A program made the translations under genes and the position numbers. Under the pieces are notes generated by a model. It saw only the letters and a program-made list of their open reading frames with translations. It did no database searches and had not been told where the DNA came from. From contig NZ_CP019420.1 of assembly GCF_001984215.1 (NCBI RefSeq), forward strand, positions 4,402,001 through 4,466,000: DNA of 64,000 nt, given 5' to 3'. Origin of the DNA: Mycobacterium sp. MS1601. Its GTDB lineage: Bacteria > Actinomycetota > Actinomycetes > Mycobacteriales > Mycobacteriaceae. Positions 44,930 to 54,173 of this stretch are shown piece by piece (the stretch's first letter is position 1; the number at the start of each line of letters is the position of its first letter).

Positions 44930-45345
44930 TGCCCACATTGCTGCAGCGGCTCTCGAGTGCTCTGTCGGAGGTTCTCACCGTCGTCGAGGAGTCCGACGGT
45001 GCTCTGACCGTCAGCCAGCCGGGGGTGGTGGCGTCGCTGCGGGTAGTCACCATCGCCGAGGGCCTGGACATGGTGTCGCTGACGCAGCCGCTGGCGTGGG
45101 ATCTGCCGCTGAACGCCAAGGTGCGGGAGAAGGTGGCGCGCCAAGCTGCCAAGACGCTGCTGGGGACCGTCGCTCTGGTGGAGAAGACGCCCGACCCGGC
45201 GGCCAATGGCTCGTCGTCGAAGAAGTCCGCAGATGTGTTGCTGCGCTACAACTTTCCGGGCGCAGGATTGACCGACGACGCGTTGCGGACCCTGATCCTG
45301 ATGGTGCTGGCGGCGGGGGCGGACGTGCGCGCGGCGCTCAGTTAG
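44929..45345 (+). CDS. Conserved hypothetical protein (Rv2360c-like)
   Basis: A 138-residue protein starting at ATG 44929, where TGATG joins it to uppS. It has an N-terminal amphipathic helix (LLQRLSSALSEVLTVVEE), strands around GALTVSQPGVVASLRVVTIAEGLDMVSLTQPLAWDL, and C-terminal helices. It looks like a small cytoplasmic fold of the YbjN/T3SS-chaperone kind, but I cannot name a family. No signal or membrane segment is seen. Conservation of position between uppS and zur supports it. It overlaps the convergent zur gene by 8 bp. Confidence 0.8.
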   Translation: MPTLLQRLSSALSEVLTVVEESDGALTVSQPGVVASLRVVTIAEGLDMVSLTQPLAWDLPLNAKVREKVARQAAKTLLGTVALVEKTPDPAANGSSSKKSADVLLRYNFPGAGLTDDALRTLILMVLAAGADVRAALS

Positions 45346-45736
45346 CGCAGCCGCTGCAGGTACCGAAGATCTCGACGGTGTGGCTGACCTCGGTGAAGCC
45401 GTGCTTGGCGGCCACCGCGGCGGCCCAGGTCTCCACCTCCGGGCCCTCCACTTCGACGGTGGCGCCGCAGTGGCGGCACACCAGGTGATGGTGGTGGTGG
45501 GTCGAACAGCGGCGATACACCGACTCTCCGGTGTCGGTGCGCAGAGTGTCCACCTGGTTGGCGGTCGACATGGCCTGCAGGGTGCGGTAGACGGTGGTCA
45601 GCCCGATGTTCTCGCCGCGTCGGCGCAGTTCGTCATGCAGTTCCTGGGCGGACTTGAACTCCTCGAGGGTGTCCAGCAGTTCGGTGATGGCTGCGCGCTG
45701 CTTGGTGGCGCGGGTGCGCACTTCGGTTCCGGTCAT
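45338..45736 (-). CDS. zur: Zinc uptake regulator Zur (FurB)
   Basis: A 132-residue Fur-family repressor that binds DNA when zinc-loaded. The winged helix (RTRATKQRAAITELLDTL, GLTTVYRTLQAM) is followed by the metal-binding domain with a His-rich run (STHHHHHLVCRHC) and two CxxC pairs (CRHC, CSGC) for the structural zinc. In M. tuberculosis the orthologue FurB represses zinc importers and zinc-free ribosomal proteins. It overlaps smtB by 4 bp, so the two form one zinc-responsive operon. Confidence 0.95.
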   Translation of the reverse strand: MTGTEVRTRATKQRAAITELLDTLEEFKSAQELHDELRRRGENIGLTTVYRTLQAMSTANQVDTLRTDTGESVYRRCSTHHHHHLVCRHCGATVEVEGPEVETWAAAVAAKHGFTEVSHTVEIFGTCSGCAN

Positions 45737-46113
45737 CGATCGCCCTCCCCGGCGTGTGTCACCGCGTCCAGCACGATGTGGGCCAGATGGTGATCGACGA
45801 GGCGGTACATCACCTCGCGGCCGGCTCGTTCACCCGCGACCACGCCCGCGGCCTTGAGGATGCGTAGATGCTGACTGACCAGCGGCTGCGGCACCCCGAG
45901 AGCGTCGACGAGTTCGTGGACGCAGCGCTGCGACTCGTTGAGCTGCAGGACGATCGCGATGCGGACGGGGGCGGCGAGGGCGCGCAGGATCTCACCGGCC
46001 CCGTCGAGGATCTCCCGCGGTGGCAGCGCGACGGTGCCGCTGCCGTGCTGGTGTTCCAGCTCGTCGTGTGTCTCGTCGTGTGTTGCGGTGGACACGGCTG
46101 CAGCACCTCCCAT
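45733..46113 (-). CDS. smtB: Zinc-sensing ArsR/SmtB-family repressor
   Basis: A 126-residue ArsR-family regulator. The helix-turn-helix reads [44 protein letters not shown]. The alpha-5 metal site is intact: D-x-H-x10-H-x2-E within [18 protein letters not shown], the zinc site of SmtB/CzrA. When zinc binds, repression of its own operon is expected to be relieved, raising Zur. ATG 46113 is chosen; the upstream frame to 46164 would cover the operator. A perfect inverted repeat TGGAAATCGTTTCCA lies 2 bp before this start. Confidence 0.92.
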   Translation of the reverse strand: MGGAAAVSTATHDETHDELEHQHGSGTVALPPREILDGAGEILRALAAPVRIAIVLQLNESQRCVHELVDALGVPQPLVSQHLRILKAAGVVAGERAGREVMYRLVDHHLAHIVLDAVTHAGEGDR

Positions 46114-46115
46114 AA

Positions 46116-46130
46116 TGGAAATCGTTTCCA
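46116..46130. promoter_or_regulatory. Inverted repeat at the smtB start, probable SmtB operator
   Basis: TGGAAA-TCG-TTTCCA is a perfect 6+3+6 dyad placed 2 bp upstream of the smtB ATG. Position and AT-rich core fit autoregulation by SmtB. Zur could be an alternative binder. Confidence 0.6.
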
Positions 46131-46142
46131 CTACCACTCTTA

Positions 46143-46160
46143 CATGCATGATCGTGCATG
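46143..46160. promoter_or_regulatory. Second palindrome upstream of smtB
   Basis: CATGCATGATCGTGCATG pairs at 16 of 18 positions with perfect six-base arms, 12 bp from the repeat at 46116. It lies between smtB and glyS and may be a second regulator site in the zinc operon promoter. Confidence 0.45.
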
Positions 46161-46249
46161 TCAAAGCCTTCGTGGGTGTTCGTGGCTCCGAGGTCCTCGA
46201 CTACTCTGGTCGGGTTGCTTCCCCACCAACTCAGGAGTACTCGAGCATC

Positions 46250-47635
46250 GTGGCGTCCGTCATCGACACCATCGCCAACCTGGCCAAGCGTCGTGGGCTG
46301 GTCTACCAGTCCGGCGAGATCTATGGCGGCACCAAGTCCGCCTGGGATTACGGTCCGCTGGGCGTCGAGCTCAAGGAGAACATCAAGAAGCAGTGGTGGC
46401 GTTCGGTGGTCACCAGCCGCGATGACGTCGTGGGCCTGGACAGTGCGATCATCCTGCCGCGCCAGGTGTGGGTGGCCTCCGGCCACGTCGCCGTCTTCAA
46501 CGACCCCCTGGTGGAGTGCCTGAACTGCCACAAGCGGCACCGGCAGGACCACATGCAGGAGGCCTACGCGTTGAAGAAGGGGCTCGACGACCCCGACGCG
46601 GTGTCGATGGACGAGATTGTCTGCCCGGACTGCGGCACCAAGGGCCAGTGGACCGAGCCCCGCGACTTCAACATGATGCTCAAGACCTACCTGGGGCCCA
46701 TCGAGTCCGAGGAAGGTCTGCACTACCTGAGGCCGGAGACCGCCCAGGGCATCTTCGTCAACTTCGCCAACGTGGTGACCACCTCGCGCAAGAAGCCGCC
46801 GTTCGGCATCGGCCAGATCGGCAAGAGCTTCCGCAACGAGATCACCCCAGGCAACTTCATCTTCCGCACCCGCGAGTTCGAACAGATGGAGATGGAGTTC
46901 TTCGTCGAGCCGTCCACCGCGGGGGAGTGGCACAAGTACTGGATCGAGACGCGCCTGCAGTGGTACGTCGACCTCGGCATCAACCGCGACAATCTGCGGC
47001 TCTACGAGCACCCCAAGGAAAAGTTGTCGCATTACAGCGACGGCACCACCGACATCGAGTACAAGTTCGGTTTCGCCGGCAACCCGTGGGGTGAGCTGGA
47101 AGGCATCGCCAACCGCACCAATTTCGACTTGTCCACGCACTCCGAGCATTCCGGCGTCGACCTGTCGTTCTACGACCAGGCAGCAGACACCCGGTTCGTG
47201 CCCTACGTCATCGAGCCCGCAGCCGGTCTCACCAGGTCACTGATGGCGTTCCTGGTGGACTCGTACACCGAGGACGAGGCGCCGAACGCCAAGGGTGGCG
47301 TGGACAAGCGGGTGGTGCTGAAGCTGGATCCGCGGCTGGCGCCGGTCAAAGCTGCCGTGTTGCCGCTGTCGCGCCACGCCGACCTCTCGCCCAAGGCCCG
47401 AGACCTGGCTGCCGAGCTGCGGCAGTCCTGGAACATCGAGTTCGACGACGCCGGCGCCATCGGCCGCCGGTACCGCCGTCAGGACGAGATCGGTACTCCG
47501 TTCTGCGTGACGCTGGACTTCGACTCGCTCGAGGATCAGGCCGTCACCATCCGTGAGCGCGACGCCATGACCCAGGAGCGGGTGGCCATCGACAAGGTCG
47601 GTGACTACCTGGCGGTGCGGCTCAAGGGCTGCTGA
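46250..47635 (+). CDS. glyS: Glycyl-tRNA synthetase (alpha2 type)
   Basis: A 461-residue class II synthetase charging tRNA-Gly. Motif 2 and surroundings are clear: [46 protein letters not shown], and motif 3 [17 protein letters not shown] zinc-ribbon insert is present (CLNC and CPDC, residues about 88-130). The GTG at 46250 gives [16 protein letters not shown], the family start, with AGGAG 12 bases upstream. The frame runs open to 45938 but that part is smtB on the other strand. It is divergent from the smtB-zur operon. Confidence 0.95.
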   Translation: MASVIDTIANLAKRRGLVYQSGEIYGGTKSAWDYGPLGVELKENIKKQWWRSVVTSRDDVVGLDSAIILPRQVWVASGHVAVFNDPLVECLNCHKRHRQDHMQEAYALKKGLDDPDAVSMDEIVCPDCGTKGQWTEPRDFNMMLKTYLGPIESEEGLHYLRPETAQGIFVNFANVVTTSRKKPPFGIGQIGKSFRNEITPGNFIFRTREFEQMEMEFFVEPSTAGEWHKYWIETRLQWYVDLGINRDNLRLYEHPKEKLSHYSDGTTDIEYKFGFAGNPWGELEGIANRTNFDLSTHSEHSGVDLSFYDQAADTRFVPYVIEPAAGLTRSLMAFLVDSYTEDEAPNAKGGVDKRVVLKLDPRLAPVKAAVLPLSRHADLSPKARDLAAELRQSWNIEFDDAGAIGRRYRRQDEIGTPFCVTLDFDSLEDQAVTIRERDAMTQERVAIDKVGDYLAVRLKGC

Positions 47636-48393
47636 GCCAGCAGCCCTTCCATCACCGCATCGGAGATGCCCGCGGACTGACCGCAGTCCACGGTGAGTTG
47701 TTGTCCGTTGATGCCCTTGCCCGCATCAGAGGCCAGGAACTCGATCACCGAGGCCACCTCGTCGGGCAGCGCCATGCGGCCCAGCGGCGACATGAGCAGG
47801 GTCAGGGTGATCTCCTCGTCGGCGTTGTCCTGCGCGCGCAGCATCGGAGTGTCCACACTGCTGGGCGCCACCTCGTTGATGCGGATCCCGCGCGAGCCGA
47901 GCTCCAGAGCAGCCGTGCGCACCAACGCCGACGTGGCCGCCTTCGACGCCGCGTACGCGGCGTAGCCGGCGATCGTCATGCGCGCCGCCAGCGAGGTGAC
48001 GACGACGAACGACCCGCCCGACGGCATGTGGGGGACAGCGTGTTTGATCGCGTACATCACCGCCAGGGTGTTGACGTGATAGCACTGCAGCATCGCCTCG
48101 GTAGTGAGTTCTGTTGTGTGCGTGGGGGAGACGAAGGTGCCCGCGCTACACACCACCGCGTCGATGCGGCCGTACTCGGCGACCACTTCTGCCATGCAGT
48201 TGGCCACGTCGGCTTCCCGGCTGACGTCGGTCTGGATCGAGCGGGCGCCGATCGTCGCGGCAGTGGCCGAACTGTCGCGCCTGCTGGCGATCACGACGCG
48301 GGCGCCGGCGGCGGCGAAGCGTTGGGCGGTAGCCAGGCCGATCCCACTGGATCCGCCGGTGACGATGACGACCTTGCCGGACATCGATGACAT
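47605..48393 (-). CDS. Short-chain dehydrogenase/reductase
   Basis: A 262-residue classical SDR: cofactor loop TGGSSGIG (residues 12-19), basic SRRD after strand two suggesting NADP preference, CSAG, and catalytic Ser134, Tyr147 and Lys151 (YAASK). The C-terminus has [21 protein letters not shown] and [12 protein letters not shown]. Start ATG 48393 or 48384; neither has a ribosome site, and a leaderless transcript is possible. It overlaps glyS by 31 bp tail to tail and is divergent from the Lrp gene, so it likely belongs with the amine module at 48500-52037. Confidence 0.87.
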   Translation of the reverse strand: MSSMSGKVVIVTGGSSGIGLATAQRFAAAGARVVIASRRDSSATAATIGARSIQTDVSREADVANCMAEVVAEYGRIDAVVCSAGTFVSPTHTTELTTEAMLQCYHVNTLAVMYAIKHAVPHMPSGGSFVVVTSLAARMTIAGYAAYAASKAATSALVRTAALELGSRGIRINEVAPSSVDTPMLRAQDNADEEITLTLLMSPLGRMALPDEVASVIEFLASDAGKGINGQQLTVDCGQSAGISDAVMEGLLAQQPLSRTAR

Positions 48394-48499
48394 GCAGTGA
48401 TGGTCGTAGAAAGTTGTTTCCAGCACGTTTCAGTCGAATGATATGCAGGAAATTGCTGTGAAGATGGATAATCTGCAGACTCCACGATGGGAGAACAAT

Positions 48500-48997
48500 A
48501 TGCAGCTCGATGACCTGGACGAACAGATTCTGTGGGAACTCGCCCGCGACGCGCGAATACCGAACAACGAACTGGCCAAGAAGCTGCACGTCTCGCCGTC
48601 CACCACCATCAATCGGGTGCGGGCCTTGAAGGAGAAGGGGGTGCTGCAGTCCGCTCACGCCACCTTCGACCTCACGGCTGTTGGCCTGCCGGTACAGGCG
48701 GTGGTGTCGGTGCGCATCCACCCGCAGGCCCGCCGCGCGCTGAAAGAGTATGCGCAGCGGGTGATTCTGCTGCCCCCGGTGATGAACCTCTTCTGGATGG
48801 GCGGCCCCGACGACTTCCTGATCCATGTGCACTGCGCGTCGACGGCGCACCTGCGCGACTTCGTCGCCACCGACCTCAGCGCCGATCCCGCGGTGGCGTC
48901 CGCGCAAACCAACGTCGTGTTCGAGCATCTCCTCGGGGTGCAACACATGGACCACGTGTCGGGATTCGACGAGATCCGGGCCGGTTATCGGGACTGA
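48500..48997 (+). CDS. Lrp/AsnC-family transcriptional regulator
   Basis: A 165-residue regulator. The N-terminal helix-turn-helix reads LDDLDEQILWELARDARIPNNELAKKLHVSPSTTINRVRALKEKGVL. The C-terminal RAM effector domain (VQAVVSVRIHPQARRALKEY, FWMGGPDDFLIHVHC, LRDFVATDLS, SAQTNVVFEHLLG) binds amino acids in this family. ATG 48500 has GGGAGAA six bases upstream; two earlier in-frame starts lack one. It is divergent from the SDR and upstream of an APC transporter and aminotransferase, its likely targets. Confidence 0.92.
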   Translation: MQLDDLDEQILWELARDARIPNNELAKKLHVSPSTTINRVRALKEKGVLQSAHATFDLTAVGLPVQAVVSVRIHPQARRALKEYAQRVILLPPVMNLFWMGGPDDFLIHVHCASTAHLRDFVATDLSADPAVASAQTNVVFEHLLGVQHMDHVSGFDEIRAGYRD

Positions 48998-49176
48998 ACA
49001 AAATGTGTCCTCGATGCCGATTGTGCGTCTGATGCGAAATATTCTGCACGGATTAGTCAAAACTGGTGCATGTGATGCAGCCGAAACAACGCTGAAATCC
49101 AGGCTGTGCAATCTTCGTCGGTGCGGACGTCGCCGTCTCGCAGCACGTTCCCTCTGCACTCCTGAGGACGCCACAC

Positions 49177-50646
49177 ATGACCATCAAGTCCCCTTCGCCG
49201 TTCGAGCCGGTTGACGCAGGCCCGCACACTGCGCTCGAAGCCACCCACTCGCCGCTGCACCGCAACCTGGGCGTCGGCTCCATCGCGTTCATGGCACTGG
49301 CCGGCGCCGCCCCGCTCGGAGCGGTGATCGCCGCCTTCCCGATTGTGGTCGGGGTCAGCCAAAGCCCGGCCATCCCACTGTTTTTCGTGCTCGCCACGGC
49401 GATTCTTGCGATCTTCACCGCGGGATTCGTCCGGATGGCCAAGTACGTCACCAACGCCGGCGCTTTCTACTCCTACATCCAGGCGGGGCTGGGTCGCATC
49501 CCGGGCACCGGCGCGGCCACCTTCGCCGTGGGCACCTACGTCATGCTCGCTGTGGCACTGGCCGCCTACATCGGTGTCGCCACCAGCGACGCCATCGCCC
49601 ACTTCGGTGGGCCTGTCACCCCCTGGTTCCTGTGGACGGTTGTGTGGGTGCTCATCACCGGCGTTCTGGGCTACCGCGACATCGAACTCAGTGCCAAGGT
49701 CCTCGGCGTTGTGCTGGTGATCGAGATCCTGGTGGTGGTCGTCATCGACGTCGCGATCCTGGCCCGCGGCGGCGAGGCGGGCGTCACCGCAACCGCACTC
49801 AATCCCGTTCTGCTGACCGAGGGTTTCCCGTCGCTGGGCCTGATGTTCGCGTTTTTCAGCTTCGTCGGATTCGAGGCGACGGCGGTGTTTCGCACCGAGG
49901 CACGCGACCCGGAACGGACCATCCCGCGCGCCACCTACCTCGCCGTGGTGGGCGTCGGATCGTTCTACGCCTTCTCCGCCTGGGCGATGGCTGTCGGTGT
50001 GGGAACCGACGCCCTGGTGGCAGCCGCCACCGCTGACCCCACCGGCATGGTGCTGGGTCTGGCACAGACCTACGTCTCACCGATCATGGCCGACGTGGTG
50101 CAGGTGCTGCTGCTCACCAGCATCTTCGCCTGCATGCTGACCTTCCACAACGTACTGACCCGATACACATTCACCATGGGCGGCAAGGGAATTTTGCCTG
50201 CACCACTGGGCGCGGTGAACGCCAAGCACCGCGCCCCGTCACGCGCCTCGCTGGTCGTTTCGGCCGTAACCGGTGCGCTGCTTGTCGGTGTCTTCGCCGC
50301 CGGACTGGATCCCATCGCCGAGATCTACACCTGGCTCTCCGGCGCGGCCACCCTCGGTGTCATCGTGCTGATGGCGCTGACCTCGCTCGCGGTGCTGGTG
50401 TTCTTCCGGACCCGTCCCGAAGCCCGCGCCGGAATATGGTCCTCGACGATAGCCCCGGCCGTCGCTCTGATGTGCCTGGGTGCGGTGACGTACCTGGTGA
50501 TCAAGAACTTCTCGGTCCTGGTGCCGACACCCGTGGTGGCCGATGTGCTGCTGGTGGTGCTGGCGGCCACCTTCGCCGTCGGCGTGACAGTGGCCCTGAT
50601 CTTCCGTTCCCGACGCCCCCAGTCCTACGCCGCACTCGACGCCTGA
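49177..50646 (+). CDS. APC-family amino acid/amine permease
   Basis: A 489-residue cytoplasmic-membrane transporter with about 12 hydrophobic helices. The first reads LGVGSIAFMALAGAAPLGAVIAAFPIVVG, where the unwound GxG-type substrate site of APC proteins lies. FAFFSFVGFEATAVFRTEARDPERTIPRA is the typical helix-6 region and following loop. ATG 49177 has GAGGA 9 bases upstream. It is followed after 11 bp by a class III aminotransferase, so it likely imports an amino acid or amine that the enzyme deaminates. Confidence 0.92.
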   Translation: MTIKSPSPFEPVDAGPHTALEATHSPLHRNLGVGSIAFMALAGAAPLGAVIAAFPIVVGVSQSPAIPLFFVLATAILAIFTAGFVRMAKYVTNAGAFYSYIQAGLGRIPGTGAATFAVGTYVMLAVALAAYIGVATSDAIAHFGGPVTPWFLWTVVWVLITGVLGYRDIELSAKVLGVVLVIEILVVVVIDVAILARGGEAGVTATALNPVLLTEGFPSLGLMFAFFSFVGFEATAVFRTEARDPERTIPRATYLAVVGVGSFYAFSAWAMAVGVGTDALVAAATADPTGMVLGLAQTYVSPIMADVVQVLLLTSIFACMLTFHNVLTRYTFTMGGKGILPAPLGAVNAKHRAPSRASLVVSAVTGALLVGVFAAGLDPIAEIYTWLSGAATLGVIVLMALTSLAVLVFFRTRPEARAGIWSSTIAPAVALMCLGAVTYLVIKNFSVLVPTPVVADVLLVVLAATFAVGVTVALIFRSRRPQSYAALDA

Positions 50647-50657
50647 CAGGAGAGACG

Positions 50658-52037
50658 ATGATATCCACACCCGCTTACCAGAAGACCTCGGATCTGAACA
50701 ACTGGCGGCATTTCGCCGAAATGGGCGCTGCGGCAGACACGCCGCCCAAGGTGATCGTCAAAGGTGAAGGCTGCTATCTGATCGACTCCGACGGCAACCG
50801 CTACCTCGACGGGCTGTCCAACCTGTTCTGCGTCAACCTCGGCTATTCCTACGGTGAGGAACTCGGCGAGGCTGCACTGGCCCAGTACAAAGAGCTCGGC
50901 TACCACAGCAACTGGGGCAGCACGCACCCCCGTGCCATCGAATTGGCCGCCGCCGTAGCCGAATTGGCGCCCGGCGACCTCAGCCACGTCTACTTCACCC
51001 CGTCCGGCGGCGAGTCGGTGGAGGCCGCGTGGAAGATCGCCCGGCAGTATTACCGGCTGCGCGGTGAGAATCGCTGGAAGGCGATCTCGCGTCAAACCGC
51101 CTATCACGGAACCACTCTCGGTGCGCTGTCGCTGATCGGCATCCCGGAGTTCCGCTCCGACTTCGAGCCGTTGGTGCCCACCGCAGGCAAAATCCGCAAC
51201 ACCCGGCGGGTGGGCCGCCCCGCCGGCGAGACCGAGGAGCAGTTCACCGCGTTCCTGCTCGACGAACTCGAGTTCCGCATCCAGGCCGAGGGCCCGGACA
51301 CTGTGGCGATGATCCTGATGGAACCCGTGCAGAACCATGGCGGCATGCTGGTGCCGCCCGCCGGCTATTCCCGAGGCGTCCGCGAGATCGCCGACAGATA
51401 CGGCATCCTGCTGGTGGCCGACGAGACCATCACCGCCTTCGGCCGCGTCGGTGCGTGGTTCGCCTCCGAACGTTACGAGGTGCAGCCGGACATCATCACC
51501 TGCGCCAAGGGACTGTCGTCGGCGCACGCGGTGATCGGCGCGGTGATCGTGGGGGAGAAAGTGTATGAACCGTTCACCGGTGCCGGTACCTCGCTGTTGC
51601 ACGGCAACACCTTCGGCGGACATCCGGTGATGGCCGCGGTGGCGCTGAAGAACATCGAGATCATGAAACGCCTCGACATTCCGAACACCGTCTTGGCCAA
51701 CGAGGAAACCCTGCGCGCCAAACTGGACACGCTTGCGCAGCTGCCCGTGGTGATCGACGTCCGCGGCGCAGGGCATTTCTACGCCGTCGAGCTCACCCAG
51801 AACACCCCGTCGGGCCGCGCGATGACCGTCGAGGAGAAGAAGTTCCTCTACGGCGACGCACTACTGGCACATGCTCTCGAGGAGCGGGGGGTGATGCTGC
51901 GGATCTCGCTGGACGCCGGCGACCCGGTGGTGTGCGTGGCGCCGCCGCTGGTGGCGGGTGACGCTGAATTCAGCCAGCTCACCGACGCTCTGCGGGCGGT
52001 ACTTGGCCACATCAGCACCGTCCACGCCGACATGTAG
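50658..52037 (+). CDS. Class III aminotransferase (omega-amino acid/amine:pyruvate type)
   Basis: A 459-residue PLP transaminase. SDLNNWRHFAEMG and GCYLIDSDGNRYLDGLSNLFCVNLGY are the N-terminal substrate region. FTPSGGESVEAAWKIAR, YHGTTLGALSL, LLVADETITAFGRVG (PLP-binding Asp) and ITCAKGLSSAHAV with Schiff-base Lys284 follow. The type usually transfers the terminal amino group of beta-alanine, GABA, taurine or diamines to pyruvate. AGGAGAG precedes ATG 50658. It shares an operon with the APC permease and may feed the aldehyde to the SDR or another dehydrogenase. Confidence 0.9.
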   Translation: MISTPAYQKTSDLNNWRHFAEMGAAADTPPKVIVKGEGCYLIDSDGNRYLDGLSNLFCVNLGYSYGEELGEAALAQYKELGYHSNWGSTHPRAIELAAAVAELAPGDLSHVYFTPSGGESVEAAWKIARQYYRLRGENRWKAISRQTAYHGTTLGALSLIGIPEFRSDFEPLVPTAGKIRNTRRVGRPAGETEEQFTAFLLDELEFRIQAEGPDTVAMILMEPVQNHGGMLVPPAGYSRGVREIADRYGILLVADETITAFGRVGAWFASERYEVQPDIITCAKGLSSAHAVIGAVIVGEKVYEPFTGAGTSLLHGNTFGGHPVMAAVALKNIEIMKRLDIPNTVLANEETLRAKLDTLAQLPVVIDVRGAGHFYAVELTQNTPSGRAMTVEEKKFLYGDALLAHALEERGVMLRISLDAGDPVVCVAPPLVAGDAEFSQLTDALRAVLGHISTVHADM

Positions 52038-52069
52038 AGCTCACCTGTCCGCGGTGTCCTCGGCACTTC

Positions 52070-54103
52070 TCAGAACCGGCCGCCACCGGAGTAGCGGCGG
52101 CTCGACGAACGTGACGAGCCGCCGAACGACGACGGCCTGCCGGCCTGGCGGCCACCGCTGTAACCGCCGCCCCAGCTGCTGCCGCGGCGCGAGCCGTAGC
52201 CGCCGGAGAAGCCACCGTTGAACACGCTGCCGATGAGGATGCCGCCGAGCACCGCGCCCAGATCGTTGCTGTTGTTGCCGTACTGCCCGGAGTAATGCGA
52301 CTGGGCGCTCTGCACGTCGTTATTGGCCAGCGACTGCGCTTGTGCGGCAAGGGTTGCCGCACCATTGGCGTGTGCGATGGCCTCGGCCGGCGCCGAGCTC
52401 TGCTTGGCTTCGGCGGCCTCGAGTTGGCGGCTGGCCTCCGACAGCCGGGTCCTGGCCTCAGGGCCCACGCTGCCGCGACGCGTGTCGATGAAATCGGACA
52501 CCGCCTTGACCCGCGACCGCGCGGTGAACAACGACTGCTCCAGCAGTCTGGCCTGATGCTCGGCCTCCTGACGTTGCTCCACGACGGCCGCCAGGATGGC
52601 ATCGAGGTCGGCATCGGCTCGTGTCACCGCGGTGAACACCCCCAGCGGGTCGTCGACGCCGTCGGTGCCGGCCCTCTCCACGGCTTTGACAGCGGCATCA
52701 CGGGCAGCGGCCAACTCTGCTGCCCGTGGGGTGTCGTCGCGCCCCAGCTGGGCGGCGGCCTGGTCGATCCCGGACTGGATGTCGGCGACGGCGGCGGGTA
52801 GCCCGCTGATAGCCCGGTTGATGTCATTGCCCGCGGTGTCGATGGCATCCAGCAGCGTCTGCGCCTGCGCCAAGGCCGACTCGGCGCCGTGGATGTCGTC
52901 GATCAGCCCGTCCTGATTGCCGGCCGGTCGCGCGACCAAGCCCCGGGCACTGGTGATGTGGTCGTCGGCGAAGCCCAGGCGCTGTCGTGCCCCGTCGACA
53001 TTTCCCGCCACCGATGCCAGCGCCGGCGCCGAGAATTTCTGGCCCAACCGCGTCAACGTCGCGGCGGCGGGTTCCAGTCGAGCGGTCAGCGCCACCATCT
53101 GCTGAGTCAGGGCATCCAGCCGGGTCGGGGCGTTGATCACCAGATCACGCAGCTTCTCGAACGCGTCGCTCTGTGTCTCGAGCTCGCGGTCGGCCTTCGC
53201 AGCTGCCACCACCACCCGGGTCAGCAGGTCGCGACGTTGCAGCGGTGACTCGGGAATTGCGTCATCGAGCGTCTGGCGGACATTGAACGCCTGCGCCAGA
53301 GTGGTTTTCGCGTTCTCCAAGGCCTTGCGGAACGGCTCGGTCTCCTCCGCGCCGAATTCCTCGACGGCCAACGCCAATTCGCCCTCGCTGGTGCGCACCG
53401 CATTGTCGACGTCCACCACAATCGCTTTGGACAATTCATCGAGCGCGTCGATCGGCACCGACGCCAGGGCATTCGGATCGGTGGGGTCCACCTGTTGGGC
53501 GGCGGCGAACTCGGCTTCCAGGCGCTTGCTCTTACGTCGTCGACTCCACACCCACAGCGCCAGCCCCAGTGCCACGATCACGCCGAACACCACAGCGAAG
53601 CCCAGCCAGGACGTCCCGCCGCTGCTGCCGCCCGGTGACGCCGGCGCGGCCTGCCCACCGAGGCCCTCGGCTGCACCGATCGCAGCCTGCGCCCAGTCAC
53701 TGTCTCGCAGAGCCGGTTCGATCAGGTTGCGCTGAACGTCGGCTGCTCGGGACTGGGCCGCGCCGTCCACGTCGAACGAGAACTCGCGGTCCACGGTGGC
53801 CACCGCCAGTAGTGCGTCGTCGTCGCCGAGGCCGCTGAGTCGCCACGTGTTGTCCGCCCAGGTGCGGCTGTTCTGCCCGTCGAAGGACTCGACGAACACC
53901 ACGAACAGTTGAACCCGCTTCTCGTCGTAGAGGGTGTCCAACGCCTCCTGCACGTCAGCTCGTTCCGAATCCGTCAGCGCCGCGGCGTTGTCGGTGATCT
54001 GGGAGGGCACCCGCAACGGCGGCTCGGCCGCCGACACCGGGGCGCTGAGCAGGCCGGCGACCACTGTCATCAGGACCACGCTGAGCAGACGGACAATGCG
54101 CAT
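52070..54103 (-). CDS. TPM-domain membrane protein with long coiled-coil region (Rv2345-like)
   Basis: A 677-residue exported membrane protein. A signal peptide (to VSAAEP) precedes a TPM domain ([57 protein letters not shown]). One transmembrane helix ([20 protein letters not shown]) is followed by a basic stop and a predicted coiled-coil, Ala/Gln/Asp-rich stretch of about 400 residues. The tail is Gly/Ser/Arg-rich ([30 protein letters not shown]). TPM domains occur in envelope and photosystem-assembly proteins. ATG 54103 fits a leaderless start. Confidence 0.85.
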   Translation of the reverse strand: MRIVRLLSVVLMTVVAGLLSAPVSAAEPPLRVPSQITDNAAALTDSERADVQEALDTLYDEKRVQLFVVFVESFDGQNSRTWADNTWRLSGLGDDDALLAVATVDREFSFDVDGAAQSRAADVQRNLIEPALRDSDWAQAAIGAAEGLGGQAAPASPGGSSGGTSWLGFAVVFGVIVALGLALWVWSRRRKSKRLEAEFAAAQQVDPTDPNALASVPIDALDELSKAIVVDVDNAVRTSEGELALAVEEFGAEETEPFRKALENAKTTLAQAFNVRQTLDDAIPESPLQRRDLLTRVVVAAAKADRELETQSDAFEKLRDLVINAPTRLDALTQQMVALTARLEPAAATLTRLGQKFSAPALASVAGNVDGARQRLGFADDHITSARGLVARPAGNQDGLIDDIHGAESALAQAQTLLDAIDTAGNDINRAISGLPAAVADIQSGIDQAAAQLGRDDTPRAAELAAARDAAVKAVERAGTDGVDDPLGVFTAVTRADADLDAILAAVVEQRQEAEHQARLLEQSLFTARSRVKAVSDFIDTRRGSVGPEARTRLSEASRQLEAAEAKQSSAPAEAIAHANGAATLAAQAQSLANNDVQSAQSHYSGQYGNNSNDLGAVLGGILIGSVFNGGFSGGYGSRRGSSWGGGYSGGRQAGRPSSFGGSSRSSSRRYSGGGRF

Positions 54104-54110
54104 GCCCGCC

Positions 54111-54116
54111 AATCTA
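54111..54116 (-). promoter_or_regulatory. -10 element TAGATT for a leaderless transcript
   Basis: On the minus strand TAGATT is followed by seven bases (GGCGGGC) and then ATG 54103. It fits TANNNT with transcription beginning at the start codon. There is no Shine-Dalgarno site at the proper distance. Confidence 0.45.
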
Positions 54117-54173
54117 GTGCGACGGCGAGTGGCTGTCCGTCACCGCGACCTCGGGCTGGCAGACTATGCCCTG

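Noticed and set aside
48998..49176. Riboswitch or attenuator before the APC permease
   Set aside because: The 179-bp gap shows no stable conserved stem set or leader peptide that I can support.
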